A stretch of 64,000 nucleotides of DNA, taken from positions 95,975-159,974 of the forward strand of contig JXTB01000625.1 of assembly GCA_002914805.1 (NCBI GenBank), given 5' to 3'. The notes beneath the pieces are model-generated. The model made no database searches, was not told the origin of the DNA, and worked only from the letters and a program-made list of their open reading frames with translations. A program made the translations under genes and the position numbers. Within the stretch, counting starts at the first letter, position 1. The number at the start of each line of letters is the position of its first letter. This DNA comes from Parasponia andersonii (Eukaryota; Streptophyta; Magnoliopsida; Rosales; Cannabaceae). Shown one piece after another: positions 1 to 12,773 of this stretch.

Positions 1-1324
1 CTGTTCCTAGACAGCAGACCCTTGGGGCTTCAGACCGCCAGCTGTCATGGACTCGAGGTCTGACCGATTGAACCGTTTTGGGATCAGTGATGGATTCTGT
101 CTTAAATTCGGAAGACCCACATGCCGATGGCGAGATCACGTGCGATCCGCGTGATCCTTCTCACGGTTCGAGGCTCAGAAATGGGCCCCACAATATGAAT
201 CTATATATAAAAGGAAATAAAAACCTGAAATTTAGTAATGATGTAAATAATTTTCCAAAAAGAAAAGAATACAAGTACATTACGGAAGCCATATGCACCA
301 TTAATATATAGCGACTATTGAACGTAATGCGGGGCATGCAATCAGGAACCAATCGACTTTGCATGGCACGGTTTTGAGTCCACGGGTACATTCGCGAAAT
401 TAATTGCGGATTATTTTGGTTAGTTGTTCTTTATTTATTTATTTACTTAGTTAATTTTCTCACTTAATTGGTTTATCCATTATAAACATTTTTCTTGATA
501 AGTACACTCACTTACTGTTTTTTTTTTTTTTCGGGGACTGTCAGACATGTATGGAAACTCTCAACAATAACTGAAACTATCCAAATCAATTAAATATCTG
601 GATTCGAATTCCAATAAATTTGTATTTGATCTCATCTTTTGTTTTATCCATTTTGAATAAGTAGTGGAGAATTTAAATCTTAGTTCTCAACGATGAAAAT
701 GAAGTGCGATTACCACCTAAGGCCCGTTTAGGATTGTGAATAACCGTTATTTTAACAGAAATTTGATAAATAAACTACTATAAAATTAATTCTGTTTCCA
801 TCCTACAAAATTTCTAAAACATCATTCTTCAGCTTCAGTCTATTCATCGATCGTACAAATTTTCTAAAACAATTTGTTTATCAACCCACAATTTATAATT
901 TATCAAATACTTAAATATTATTTTAAACATAACAATTTTGTAAGTTTAATTCACCAGACACGTAGATTTTTTTTTTTTGTCACATTGCGTCTGCTCACAT
1001 CGCAAACTCGTAGACTTTTTTTGTCATATTGCGTCTGCTCACATCACAACCTCAGCATGTTATAGCCAATACAGCAATATCAATATGGCCTTTGAAATGA
1101 TTTTAGCTATAAAATGGAATTAGAGAAACGAGAAAGGGAAGAGATTGACGTTTAATAGGTTTCTCCTTACAATTGCTTATTGTTCACAGAGGGCTACATC
1201 ATAACATAAGCTATATCAAGTTGGTTCTAAGCCTATCACCACTCACTTATTTTAGGGATATTTATTTTAGATTCATCACTATCTACGACGAATATTTCGC
1301 TCTAATCTCTAGTTCTATATATAA
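1..1324. other. Intergenic, no gene seen
   Basis: I see no convincing coding sequence here. The first 190 bases are clearly richer in GC than the AT-rich remainder and could be the end of an LTR or another repeat that starts outside the window. Short open frames in this stretch are of low complexity and match nothing I recognise. Confidence 0.3.
961..1052. repeat. Two-copy tandem repeat, about 46 bp unit
   Basis: A unit beginning CGTAGA, followed by a T-run and then a segment containing GCGTCTGCTCACATC, occurs twice in a row. The copies differ by T-run length and a few substitutions. No function is evident. Confidence 0.7.
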
Positions 1325-1566
1325 GGGCACCAATCCAATAAGTATTTTTTTTTTTTACCTATACATAGGTATCAATTTGACCAATGAAAATTTAGCATAT
1401 ATATTTTTTTATTGTAAAAAGTAAGAGAGAGAAAAAACATTAATGATGCACGTCTTTTCATGCACTTCATTATAGCCATTAGATCACTATTAGATGACGA
1501 TCCAACGGCTAAAAAAAAATACATACCTATAGGTAAAGAAAAAAAATACCTATTGGATTGGCAACC
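1325..1566 (+). mobile_element. MITE family A, copy 1
   Basis: A non-coding element of about 242 bp starts GGGCACCAATCC and ends GGATTGGCAACC, so the ends are inverted repeats (CCAATCCAATAGGTA-like on both sides). It lies between TA-rich tracts (TATATATAA on the left, ATATATATA on the right). Related copies are at 18004, 18375, 35317, 58004 and 63156, with truncated pieces at 30339 and about 31005. Copies at 35317 and 63156 have perfect 9 bp target duplications, which points to a Mutator-type MITE. Confidence 0.8.
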
Positions 1567-2203
1567 ATATATATATATATATGTATATATCTTGTATATA
1601 CACATTTTGGGTTCAGAAAACCAAAATTGGAGAAGTATAGAGACAACTTCTAGGGGGGGAAATAGACAGAAGCAGAGCAATAGACTTAACTTAGTCTATA
1701 CATTTCTATATTGTGTGGGAGCAGAAATGTGAGAGGTTAACGAGGTAATAAATGGTTTTATTATTGGCATCCTCTCATAACTTTTGGATTACTGTCTTGC
1801 TCTCTCGCGCAATTTTTTTAGTGAATTTTCTCCATTTCTGGCCAGTAATGAAATCAATTTATTAATAAAGAAAATATATGTAGCTGAGTCAAAACTGGGT
1901 TACTTATCCACTAATTGGAATACTATACAGTATTATTATTACCTTTTTTTTTTTTAATTATGAGAAGGAATATTATAAAGTCTTAGAGTGTTTGGTTTCG
2001 ATGAGCACATTTTAATGAAACGAATGGCTCAGCATTGTTCATCCGATTTTTTTGAATATATTTTTGAAAGAAGGTCCTAAATGAGGCCCCTTTCCTCTCC
2101 CTTATTCCTTTAAATTATTGTGCTATCATTCTCCACTTGTTTTCTATTTTCTTTTTCTTTTTTTTTTTTTTCTTATTCTTGTTGTCATTATTATTCAAGT
2201 AAT

Positions 2204-2223
2204 AATTATCTTTATTATTATTA

Positions 2224-2255
<32 letters not shown>

Positions 2256-2256
2256 T
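2204..2256. repeat. ATT microsatellite
   Basis: A run of TTA/ATT trinucleotides with a few interruptions lies about 480 bp upstream of the inositol transporter start codon. The tyrosine- or isoleucine-rich open frames across it are artefacts of the repeat. Confidence 0.9.
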
Positions 2257-2739
2257 CTTTCTTTTTCCAAAAAAGTTACTTTCTATTTCCCCTCCCTGTT
2301 CTTCATTCTGCTACTTATCACATCACAACTGGTTTCAAGTTGAAAGGGGCATAGATGTCATAAAGATCATGATAACTAATAAAATATGGATGCTAGATTA
2401 CGAGAAATGATTTCAATTTATGGTTAGACTCAAATCTAATATGGTTTGGATGATCATGGTAGTTAAAATAAAATTTTATTTTGCTACTACTATTCTGATA
2501 TCTTATTGTTAGGATAGAATCCAATATGAAGTGGGCATGCGTTTCATTGTATGTTTTGTGTTAAGGATTAAACAAGTAATGAGACCAGCTAGTACTTCAA
2601 ATTCTAGTTTCAATCTTTCAACTACATCAAATTCATGGTCTTAAATTTTTATTTTTATTTTTTTGCAGGGACTTTAGTATTCTGAATTCGCAGATTTCGA
2701 ATCGTCGTAAGTAGTTTGTTTTCTCGAGTTTTGTATGAC

Positions 2740-5300
2740 ATGGAGGGAGGTTTTCACGAAACAGGGAAGACAGATTTCACAGATTGTTGGAGGACAATAT
2801 GGAAAACACCATACATTATGCGGCTTGCACTTTCCGCCGGCATTGGAGGCCTCCTTTTCGGATACGACACAGGTAACTAACATCCCTATTCAGGAAAGTT
2901 TCCTTATGGTGTTGTGCAAATCATTGCATGACTAGATGGCTAACTTGTAAACTGGAGATGTTTATGAATTGACTTCTATGTGAGTAGACATTATATTACA
3001 TTGAAAATTTATGTTACACATCAAATTTATGAATTCAAATAAAATTAGTAACATTTCCATATTGGGGGAGTTTGGTGCAGGAGTGATTTCTGGGGCACTC
3101 CTTTACATTAAGGAGAACTTTGATGAAGTTGAGAAGAAAACGTGGCTGCAGGAGACTATAGTGAGTATGGCTGTTGCAGGGGCCATAATTGGTGCTGCAT
3201 TGGGTGGATGGATGAATGATGCCTTTGGCCGGAGAAAGTCGATATTATGCGCAGACATTGTATTCTTCTTAGGGGCTGTTGTTATGGCAATAGCTCCAGT
3301 TCCATGGGTGATTTTAATTGGCAGAATATTAGTTGGTCTCGGAGTTGGGATGGCTTCCATGACCTCCCCACTTTATATCTCAGAAGCATCACCTGCCAGA
3401 ATCAGAGGAGCGCTGGTTAGCACAAATGGTTTGCTAATTACAGGAGGACAATTTCTGTCCTACCTCATCAACCTGGCTTTTACTAAAGTACGTACATTTT
3501 CAAGCTTATAACAGTCATCAGCGTTTCAGATTTCATATTTTAGTGTTTTTGAAACTATATCTTATACTGAATTTTATCTATTTTAGGCTCCCGGAACCTG
3601 GCGTTGGATGCTTGGTGTGGCAGGAGTTCCTGCTATTGTCCAGTTCATATTGATGTTGTCACTTCCAGAGTCCCCTAGATGGCTCTACAGACAGGTAACA
3701 ATTGAACCATGCTTTGACTTGGAAAGAAATAAAACTTGGAAGTTCAAGAAATATAGAGGCTCTACGGCTATGCTTGACTCTACTGCACATAATGATGACT
3801 GATCTGTAATGCTGAAGATGGTTTTGTTTATGCAACACTTGGAGAGTGTTCCAAATATTTCATGAAAGATCATCCTTATTCTATGCAACTTTGATAATTA
3901 ATTTGTGAATTTTATTTTAATCAGGGCAAGGTTGACGAGGCTAGGACCATCTTAGAGAAAATCTATCCTGCTGACGAAGTGGAAAGCGAAATGAAAGCCT
4001 TGAATGACTCCATCGAAGCTGAAAAGGCTGAAGAAGGAGAAATCGGGGAGGGATTCGTCACAAGATTGAAGGGTGCCCTGAAAAACAAAATAGTCCGTAG
4101 AGGACTATACGCAGGTGTCGCTGTCCAAGTAGCACAGCAATTCGTTGGTATAAACACTGTCATGTACTACAGCCCGACCATTGTTCAGTTAGCCGGCTTT
4201 GCCTCCAACCGGACCGCTCTAGCACTTTCTCTCATCACCTCTGGTCTCAACTTTGTTGGCACCATGATAAGTATGGGCTTTGTAGACAGATATGGAAGGA
4301 GAAGATTCATGCTTGTCTCCCTCGTAGGGATCATTTCTTGCCTTACGGCCTTGTCTGCAGTGTTTTTCCTTGCTGCTAGTCATGCTCCACCTGTTGGCAG
4401 CTTTGAATCCACTCACTTTAGTCGGAACACCACATGTCCAGCTTACATCACAGCCTCAAATGCTCAATCATGGAACTGTATGACATGTTTGAAAGCAGAA
4501 TGCGGCTTCTGTGCCAGCAAAGGAAATGAAGTAAATCTCAATTTTCAACTTTATAATCATTTTAAGACCACCCCAAGCTTTTGGAAGTACTATTCTGAAA
4601 TGGAGGAGTTTTAGCAGCACTAACTTTTCACTCTTTCTTAGCACATGACATGTGAACAACTTATTATATTATCTTAACTTGAAATATTTTAATAGAGTTT
4701 ACATCAAATAGTAAGACAAAAGAGTGTAAAAGAGAGTTGAGTCCTGTCCTGAAAGTGGCCTTTTTTAACTTTCCTTTTTTTCCTTGACATTATCAGTTTC
4801 ATACTGGAGCTTGTTTGGCTTCTGGAGGTGATATCAAAAGCGCTTGCCACGGAGAAAGTAGAACTTGGTACTCTGAAGGATGTCCCAACAAAGTTGGAAT
4901 CTTGGCAGTAGCACTTCTTGGATTGTATATCATCAGCTATGCACCAGGAATGGGGACTGTTCCTTGGATTGTCAATTCAGAGATATACCCTTTGAAATAC
5001 AGAGGGACAGGTGGAGGAGTCGCCGCGGTTGCGAATTGGTCATCGAATCTCGTGGTCAGCGAGACTTTTTTGACCCTCACCAAAGCTCTGGGCTCTGCTG
5101 CGACTTTCCTACTCTTTGCTGGATTCTCAATACTTGGATTTGTAGCCATCTATAGCCTGGTGCCTGAGACCAAAGGATTGACACTAGAGGAGGTTGGAAA
5201 ATTACTTGAGGAGGGATTCAAACCTAAATTGTTCAAGTCATTTTGTTCCAAGAAGAAGAGGAAAGAAGGCAAGGAGAATCAAGCGTCTACTTCAGTTTAA
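2740..5300 (+). CDS. INT2-like: Inositol transporter, INT2/INT4 type
   Basis: This is a 12-helix major facilitator carrier of the plant inositol/H+ symporter group, expected at the plasma membrane. Five exons join in frame: 2740-2872, 3081-3487, 3587-3694, 3925-4530 and 4797-5300, giving 585 residues. All introns are GT-AG. Family signatures are visible: [10 protein letters not shown] near residue 36, a GRRKS loop after helix 2, PESPRWL at 207-213, DRYGRRR in the central repeat and PETKG at 541-545. The long Cys-rich loop around exons 4-5 (several CxxC pairs) is typical of INT2/INT4 and absent from tonoplast INT1. The C-terminus is Lys-rich. An AG acceptor near 2669 suggests a 5'UTR intron. 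An out-of-frame ATG at 2735 precedes the start by 5 nt. INT2 and INT4 cannot be separated without a tree. Confidence 0.93.
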
Positions 5301-5728
5301 TTAGTTCAGTCATACTCATGAAACTAGTCTTCAAGTTTGTTTTATGGGCTTTACTATTCCATATAAACGAGTTTGTATTTGTAACAGTTTCACCTGGTTG
5401 TAACTTTTGTCTGTTTGTGAACATTCTCGTACATATACTTGTTGATGTTGTTATAAAGTTAAAAGAGGATTCTAGCGTACATGCACGAAGGTCTTATTGC
5501 GCGTTCATGAATGAAGGATGATACTATAAGACAAGAGGACTATAAATATGCTTACATAATGTTAGAGAAAAATATCCACGACTAAGAAAAGTATGAATGT
5601 TTGAACTAAGGCCAAATCCTTTCAATTTTTCCTTTTGCTTCAGATCCTTTCAAAATTGAAGTAGGTACTTGATTATAATAATGTTATACATGTTTTTTTT
5701 TTGAGAGCCCCAAAAAAGCCTCAAATTA
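5301..5728. other. 3' flank of the transporter gene
   Basis: This stretch follows the transporter stop codon and probably includes its 3'UTR (TG/T-rich, about 5301-5500). No further gene is seen before the LTR array starts. Confidence 0.4.
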
Positions 5729-6158
5729 TGATACGAGAACACGTATCTCTTGACCTCCAAAATTCAGTCTTAACCTCAAAAGTTAAGTTTTCGAAGAACC
5801 CATACTTCTCAAAAGACTTCCAAAATTAAGTTTTCGAGGAACTCATACTTCTCAAAACAAACAATATGTTTGCAAAAAAATACTTTGCATCCCTTTTTCA
5901 TTAATTGTTAGGTTTTAAATACAAAAAGAAAAAAAACCTAGTTTCCTACGTGATCCCATGTATCTTACATGTTTAACTCCTAAACTGGATAAATAAAACA
6001 TTTACAAAATATTAAAAATATTAATATAATTATTCAACTAAAATAAATCTAACCCTAAAACATAGGATAGCTAATAACAAATTGACTTATTAAAATATAA
6101 ATATAAAATAAAATAAAATAATCAATCAAAACAAATATCCTAATTTAGGATCGTAACA
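5729..6158 (-). repeat. LTR 3 of the array
   Basis: This 430 bp copy, read on the minus strand, aligns over its length with the LTRs at 6728 and 7720. Just inside its left edge is a small direct duplication around the phrase AAGTTTTCGA. Confidence 0.65.
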
Positions 6159-6727
6159 TTCCTTTCCCCTTAAAAACATCCTTATCCTCAAAGGTGGACT
6201 CCTTCGAATCAATGTCTTCTTCTCTACTTCTAATTTATAATTAAATAATGTGAAGCCTTGAAATCTTTTTGAAGACACTCTATTGATACAACATTATTTT
6301 TTGTCTTCAAATTTACCGCCACTAAGTCTTTTACCATAACGTCTCCATGGAAAGTTTTAGCTCTAGAAAAGAAAATATTTCCTCATTTTTTATCACATTT
6401 CCGAGTCTTCAATTTTTTTGAAGCCTTGCAAGGTAAGACAATAGTTGTAGAATAAATTACCTTGCATAATTCTTGTAGAAACTTTTTATAACCTTGTTAT
6501 TGATTATCTTGAATGTACTCATAAGTCATTGACTCATTGCTTTCTTTAATATCTTCTTCATTCTTTAAAACTGCTTCATCCTTTGCCAATTTCTTTTCAA
6601 AGTACGCTAGTTGTATCCGCAAGATATCTTCTTCAAGTTTTGTTTGGATATGTATGACGTTTTACCTAAGTTCCTCCGATTGTTGTTTGATTTGCTCAAT
6701 GCTTTGTTGCACAGTGTTGATATCAAA

Positions 6728-7142
6728 TGATACGAACGCGTATCATATTTAAAATAGAATTAAAGATGATAATAGGCTTATTGGAGGGAGTTTTAACCTC
6801 CAAAATTAGACTTTCGAGTAATCCAGATCTATCAAAACAAATAATACGTTTATAAATAAAATACTCTACACACCTTTTTCATTAATTGTTGGGTTTTAAA
6901 TACAAATAATTTCCAACCTAGTTCCCTAAAATATTGGACTCCACTAATATCTTGATCCCATGTATCTTCCATGTTTACCTCCTAAACTAGACAAATAAAA
7001 TATTTACAAAATATTTTAAAAAATAACATAATTATCCTACTGAGATAAATAATCATACTAATAACTATTTGGCTTATTCAAAATATAAATAAAAACATAA
7101 AATAAAATAATTATTCTAAACAAATATCCTTAGGATCTAACA
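6728..7142 (-). repeat. LTR 2 of the array (shared)
   Basis: This 415 bp LTR lies between the two internal regions and would serve as 3' LTR for one unit and 5' LTR for the next. That arrangement is expected after unequal recombination between LTRs. Confidence 0.65.
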
Positions 7143-7719
7143 TTATTTCCCCTTAGAAACACCCTTGTCCTCAAGGGTGGATTTCTTTAATCAATTTCCT
7201 CTTCTCCACTTCTTTATAATTAAATAATGTGAAGCCTTGAAATCTTTTTTAAGACACTTTATTGATTTAATGTTGTATTCCATCTTCAAATTTGCCACTC
7301 TTGGGGTCAATAAAGTCTTTTTACCATGATGTCTTGAACCATTGAAAGTTTTAGATCTCGAAAAGAAAATTTTCCTCCTCTTTCGTCACATTTCCAGGTC
7401 TTCAATTTTTGTGAAGCCTTGCAAGGGAAGACAATAGCTATAGAAGAAATTACCTAGCATGGTTCTTGTGAAAATTTTTATAACCTTGCTATTGATTATC
7501 TTGAATGCACTCATAAGTCATTGACGCATTGCTTTCTTGAATATTTTCTTCGTTCTTTAAAACTTTTACATCCCTTACCAATTGCTTTCCAATGTACTTA
7601 AGCTGTATCCTCAAGAAATCTAGCTCAAGTTTTATTCGGATATGTAGGATGTTTTGACTAAGCTCCTTCAATTATTGCTTGATTTGCTCCATGCTTTGTT
7701 ACATGGTACTAATACTAAA

Positions 7720-8129
7720 TGATACAAATACGTATCTAAAATAGAATTAAAGATGATAGTAAGCTTGAGGGAGCCTTGACCTCCGAAATTGGGTTTTCGA
7801 GGAACCCAGACCTTTCAAAACAAACAATACATTTACAAACAAAACACCTTACATATGTTTTTCATTAATTATTGGATTTTAAATACAAATAATTTTCAAC
7901 TTAGTTCCCTAAAATATTGGACTTCACTAATACTATGATCTCATGTATCTTACACGTCTAACCCCTAAACTAGACAAATAAAATATTTACAAAATATTGA
8001 AAATAATAACATAATTATCCCACTAAGATAAATAACCCTAAAATTTAGGATAGTTAATAACCAATTAACTTATTCAAAATATAAATAAAATCATTAATCT
8101 CAATAAATATCTAATTTAGGATCGTAACA
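7720..8129 (-). repeat. LTR 1 of the array
   Basis: This 410 bp LTR is the upstream one in minus-strand sense. The few bases beyond it (TTTCCTCGTC) resemble the start of another internal region, so the array was probably once longer. No 5 bp target duplication is seen at the outer edges. Confidence 0.6.
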
Positions 8130-8747
8130 TTTCCTCGTCATTTTTCTAATAGCTCAACATACAATGGAAAAGATAAATGTTGACTTTGTTAGTTTAACTT
8201 TTGAGAGGTATTGATTAGGGGGTGAGAGTCGCGTAGGTTTTCGGGTTCAGGTTAGAGAAATGAAGGAATCATAATCGAACCGATGAAAGGTTTGGGTACG
8301 TCAGTTTTTGGACAGGGCTTTTTAGTTGAATTGGTTTGGGTCAACAAGCATATATTACGCTTTAAAGGAAAAATAATAAGGGCTTTTTCGGCTGAATATT
8401 TAGTGCAAGTTTAAGAGATGATTTTTTTCAAAAAACTATTAAAAAATGTCCAAGTTTATCAAAAAATTATGCAAAAAGAGCGAGTTAATAAAACAAAAGG
8501 CTTAATATTCATATTAATTTATTAGTTATGACAAAAATATTATATATTGATAAGCTTAATACACTAACAAATAATAATTAATATATTGATATGAACTTGA
8601 TTAAGTAATAAACAAAAACTGATGTATTAATACACATTGATTTAAAAAAAGCCATGATGGACTGAAAAATGGATATTCCAAAAATATATATTAAAAAAAT
8701 TGATATGTATTTTGAGGATTTTTTTATTAAAAAAATTAGAAAAATTT

Positions 8748-9382
8748 AGATGAATGACCAATATTTTAAATTTGATTAAGTACATATCTATTTTTTAAAT
8801 TTTATGGTTAAATATCTAGGTATATATATTTTTACACTTAGTAGATATATTTATCTACCAATTTCAATCATTGTACTGAAATATACTAAGTATATAATTT
8901 TTTATACTTGGTATATGAAATTTTACACTTGATATATAAACATATATACAGTACATTTTGCTATAACATTTGATAAAGGGATATTTACTTAAATTAGGAT
9001 TAATATTTGGTCATATTTGTATAAGGCCCATAAATTTAGGTTAAGTCTCTAACAACATTTTGGCCTTTATTTTGAAACTAGTTGAAAAATTTATGTAGAT
9101 GACCAATATTTTAAATTTGATTAAGTAGATGTTTATTTTTTAAATTTTATAGCTAAATGTCTAGGTATATATATATTTTTACACTCAGTAGAGATGTTTA
9201 TTTGCCAGTTTCAGTTACTATACTGAAATGTACTGAGTATATACTTTTTTTAGTTGGTATATAAAATTTTATACTTAGTATATAAATATATACACTGAAT
9301 ATTTTGCTATAACATTTGATAAAGAGATATTTACTTAAATTTGGCTCAAAATTTGGCCATATTTCTATAAGTCTCAAACTAG
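8748..9382. repeat. Two-copy direct repeat, about 290 bp
   Basis: Segments 8748-9040 and 9096-9382 share the same order of phrases: GACCAATATTTTAAATTTG, CTAGGTATATATAT, a run of TATACTTGGTATAT-like motifs, then GCTATAACATTTGATAAA. They differ by many substitutions. The separator is about 55 bp. It is AT-rich and non-coding, probably part of an unrecognised repeat. Confidence 0.65.
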
Positions 9383-9847
9383 ATTTGAGGAAAGTGCCTT
9401 AGGCACTGTCCCTGTTAATTATTTTTTTTTCATTTTTTTATTTCTCTAAATTTTATTTAAATTATTTTTATTTTATTTAAATTTTGAAATTAAAAGATGA
9501 TTTAAAAAAAAAAAAAGATAAAATAAAAAGAATTAAAAAAAAAAAAGAAAACAGGCAGCTTGGGCATTTCGAATGCCTATTTTCTATGCTTATTCCTGCT
9601 TCTATTAGTATAGTAGATATAAATTAACCCATTTCTGTAGACTACTAAGTAAAAACAACTTCTTCATTATTCATTTTTAATTCCTTTTTTTTAAGTATAA
9701 GTTGAATCGATTCTTAAATGCTTAATCGAAATTGAAGCAAACAATGTTTTCTTTTTCCTTTGACGGGAAAGTTGCGCCTTTATTTAAAACAAAGAGTCAT
9801 TAAGTGCAATATTAAAGACGCAAGGAGGGGTCTCATTCATGCATATA

Positions 9848-10240
9848 TTATCTACATTCAAGGAAAAAATAGAATGAGTTAGGGCTATGAGCTACACAGT
9901 TACCTGAATGAGGAATAAACTTGTAACTAGCATTGCCAAGCATTGTAATAAACTTGGACATATCCCCAATAATAGGGCCTTCTAATGTATTGAAGTGATG
10001 AGAGTCGATTGCCACGATCACATTCATATTCAACAAGGAGAGGTTGGCAGTTTAAACTCAAAGCAAACTTAAGTCCCTCCTAAAGTGATATATATTCTGC
10101 AAAGAAAGGAAAGGACTGAACAGCCCATATTAATGCTGAGCCAAAGCCCACATAATGATCTCTTATTATAGCTCAACACCAATAAAATCTACTCTATTCT
10201 TCATAGTTGCATCAACATTAAGCTTAAAGAAACCAAAACA
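9848..10240 (-). pseudogene. Broken RNase H-like domain of a LINE-type element
   Basis: Read on the minus strand, pieces in different frames follow the order of a plant RVT_3/RNase H domain: FKLNVDAT, then DFIGV, a GFGSAL segment, FFAEYIS, GLKFALSLNCQPLLVE, and finally GPIIGD followed by KFIPHSGNCVAHS. The pieces are separated by frameshifts and stops, so it is not functional. The final GNxVAH motif is characteristic of these domains. No reverse transcriptase is seen nearby. Confidence 0.65.
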
Positions 10241-12092
10241 ATGTTTTGTTTCATCTAGGTTTAACCCGATTCAGCTGTATCGGTGATGAAGCATTGAATT
10301 TTGTGTTAAGTCGTGCATAGACAAGTCAATTTTTGCAGAGGAAATTTGAATCTTTAATTTCAGGCATTAGTTTCAAAGACCTCTAGTCTAGTCTCTTTCC
10401 CTTTCTAGCAGTCTCTGTAGCTCTGCTTCCTCTTCTTCTGTCATAGCAGATGCCTCTCCTACATGAGAGGGTCTTCTTTCTCTCCAATATGAGTCTTTCA
10501 CATTCTTTTTACTTTTCTTTTCTTTGTATTTTCATTATAATAAGTACTTCCGTATATATGAAGGTTTTGTACTGTAGATCTAGATTTATGAATATTTGTA
10601 TAGATCTGTGTAGACTTTATTTTTTTTTTGTTTTTTTTTTATTTTTTAGTGTTATGTTGATATTATTTGAAATCTAAAACTTTTGAGAGCTAAATCTACA
10701 AAATTTTATTATGTAGCGTCTACTAATAGATACCTTTAAGAATTTATTATGGTGTTTACTGACGGATGTCTTTAAAAATTTATTACAATATTTACTGATG
10801 GACGTCTTTAAGGAGTGAACTAATGGCTCTAATGACTGGGTTGAAGCCTATTGTCTCTAGAGGCGGTGGAATTTATTAGTCAGCTTTTCGTTAGACTTAC
10901 TTACACACCTCATTGAACTTATTCTCATACATGTTAATTGTGGGGAATTGATATAATTATTTTCTCTTGGGCATGATTTTTTTTTTTTTATCAATTGTTC
11001 ATTGCTTGTATTTGAATTTGATAGTGTCGTTTAATTGGTTTTCAATATAATCCATGAGAAATTTTATTTAAAAAAAAATAATATCATTTGGAAGCAAATT
11101 CAAATTCTATTATTTAATTTGGCCATTTAATTCCAAACTTACATATTTGAATTTGATGAGCTTAACCTTTTTTTCTATTTTAATTGTGCTTGATTTTTTT
11201 ATTTTTATTAATTTTTTTTTGGTTTGAAAAGATGGATGGTTGAGAGATGATCGAGGGGAACGATGTTTTCTCGATTAGGAAAGAAATATGCATAGTAAAA
11301 GTTTATTTTTTATGGTGGAGATTCGGAAGGAAATTCAAGTTTTCATAATTTTGGGTATTTACTTTCGTAATTAAATATGTTATTAAAAAAAATAATAGAA
11401 AAATACATAAATTTTGATAGAGAATCAAGACTTGGCTACTTTCGTAAATAGAATGGATTTATAACATTTATACATACAAAAACAAAAAAGAATTACAAAA
11501 ATACGGTGGATTAGAATTTTTTTTTTAGTTCCCATCCCGCTTTTTTAAAAAAATATTATTTTTAAAATAATTATTAGTTACTAGTAAAAAATATATATTA
11601 TTTTTAAAATTATTATTAGTTACTAATGTCTGAAAACTAGTTATAAATTATGTATCAATTATAAATACTTTTAATTATTAGTAACGAATGCTCAAAAATT
11701 GCTTATTGCTCACGGTTTATTAGTTACTATTTTAGAAAATGACATTTTTCTTAAAACTTTCTTAAAAAGTAGTATTTTTCTAAAGTACACGGTACTAAAT
11801 CTAGAAAAAAAAAAAAAGCCCACAATGTATTTCCAATTCTCTTCTAAAAATATGCCTAATTTTCACTAATCAAAACTAATTATTAGAAATAAACTTTCCC
11901 TTAACAAAAACATATTAGTGATTAAATTGATAACAAAAATTATATAATGTCTTTCTAAAATTTTAACGCTGAAAATCTGAATTTTTTTATTGTTGCATAT
12001 TCGTTCTCAATATCTTATCATTAGATGACTTTCGTTTGAGTGCCATCAAGATGTTAGACAACTCAAATGAATGGTCATAGTCTGTAGTAAGT
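10241..12092. other. Intergenic, no gene seen
   Basis: The stretch is AT-rich with long A and T runs. At about 10717-10815 there are three degenerate copies of a unit of about 49 bp (TTTACTGACGGATGTCTTTAA-like). I find no coding signal that resists inspection. Confidence 0.4.
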
Positions 12093-12773
12093 ATAATAAA
12101 ATCTCGATAAATAAATGTTTCATAAATTAATAACCTCATTTAAATAATAAAATCTTTCAGTCCACTCGGATAATGTACTAAATTAATAATCTTGCTAAAT
12201 ACATAATATAATAATTTATTTTTCAAATCCTTTAGGACCCGACGAAAATATATATTAATAATTGATCAAATACGTAAAATAAATAATATATAAACTCTAT
12301 AATATTAAGAAATTTTATTCTTTATTCTTGACAACTTTTATTTTCTCAATTTAAAACTCTATTCCAAAATATATGCCTAAATTTTTTTCTTTGTATTTAA
12401 AATGAACTCAATCTTATCCTTGATTTTTTTGCAAAGCATGCATCACATTTGATACATTTTTAATTTTATTTTATGTTGCAGCAAGTAGTTATGATTTGGC
12501 TAAAATAATATAATGATACTGCATTTTACATTATTTTTTAACACATCCATTGTTTCATAATTTATATCTTATGCATAAAACTATGTTAAAAAAAAAATAA
12601 TGTGTGTAGATACATGTAATTAAAACATAAAATTCTTCTTAAATTAATAAATATTCATTTATTGATAAAATTAATAAAATATTTATATATCGATAAATAA
12701 ATAACCTCTTTAAAATAATATCTATTTATTCCTAGTCCCAACAAAATATAAAATTAATTTATAGAGGTTTTAC
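12093..12773. mobile_element. Possible non-autonomous DNA transposon
   Basis: The left edge (AATCTCGATAAATAAAT) and the reverse complement of the right edge (AACCTCTATAAATTAAT) form imperfect inverted repeats of a type often seen at plant DNA transposon ends. Internal phrases (AATAACCTC, CATTTATTGATAAA) recur in both orientations. No transposase is present and no target duplication could be fixed, so confidence is low. Confidence 0.35.

Larger units (their letters stand above)
5729..8129 (-). mobile_element. Tandem array of a small LTR retrotransposon (TRIM/LARD-like)
   Basis: On the minus strand the order is LTR (8129-7720), internal (7719-7143), LTR (7142-6728), internal (6727-6159), LTR (6158-5729). 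Each LTR begins TGTTA(G/C)GATC and ends CGTATCA or a close variant. Each internal region is under 600 bp. It starts with a degenerate initiator-Met-type primer site and a short gag-like start (MEQIKQ, then about 60 residues open at 7671-7489). It ends in a segment resembling the tail of a gypsy polyprotein, with GAGGACAAGGGTG just before the next LTR. No protease, reverse transcriptase or integrase is present, so the element is non-autonomous. Copies differ at many positions, so the array is old. Confidence 0.7.

Noticed and set aside
2118..2410. Open frames rich in Tyr, Ile and Phe before the transporter
   Set aside because: They are produced by the ATT microsatellite and T runs.
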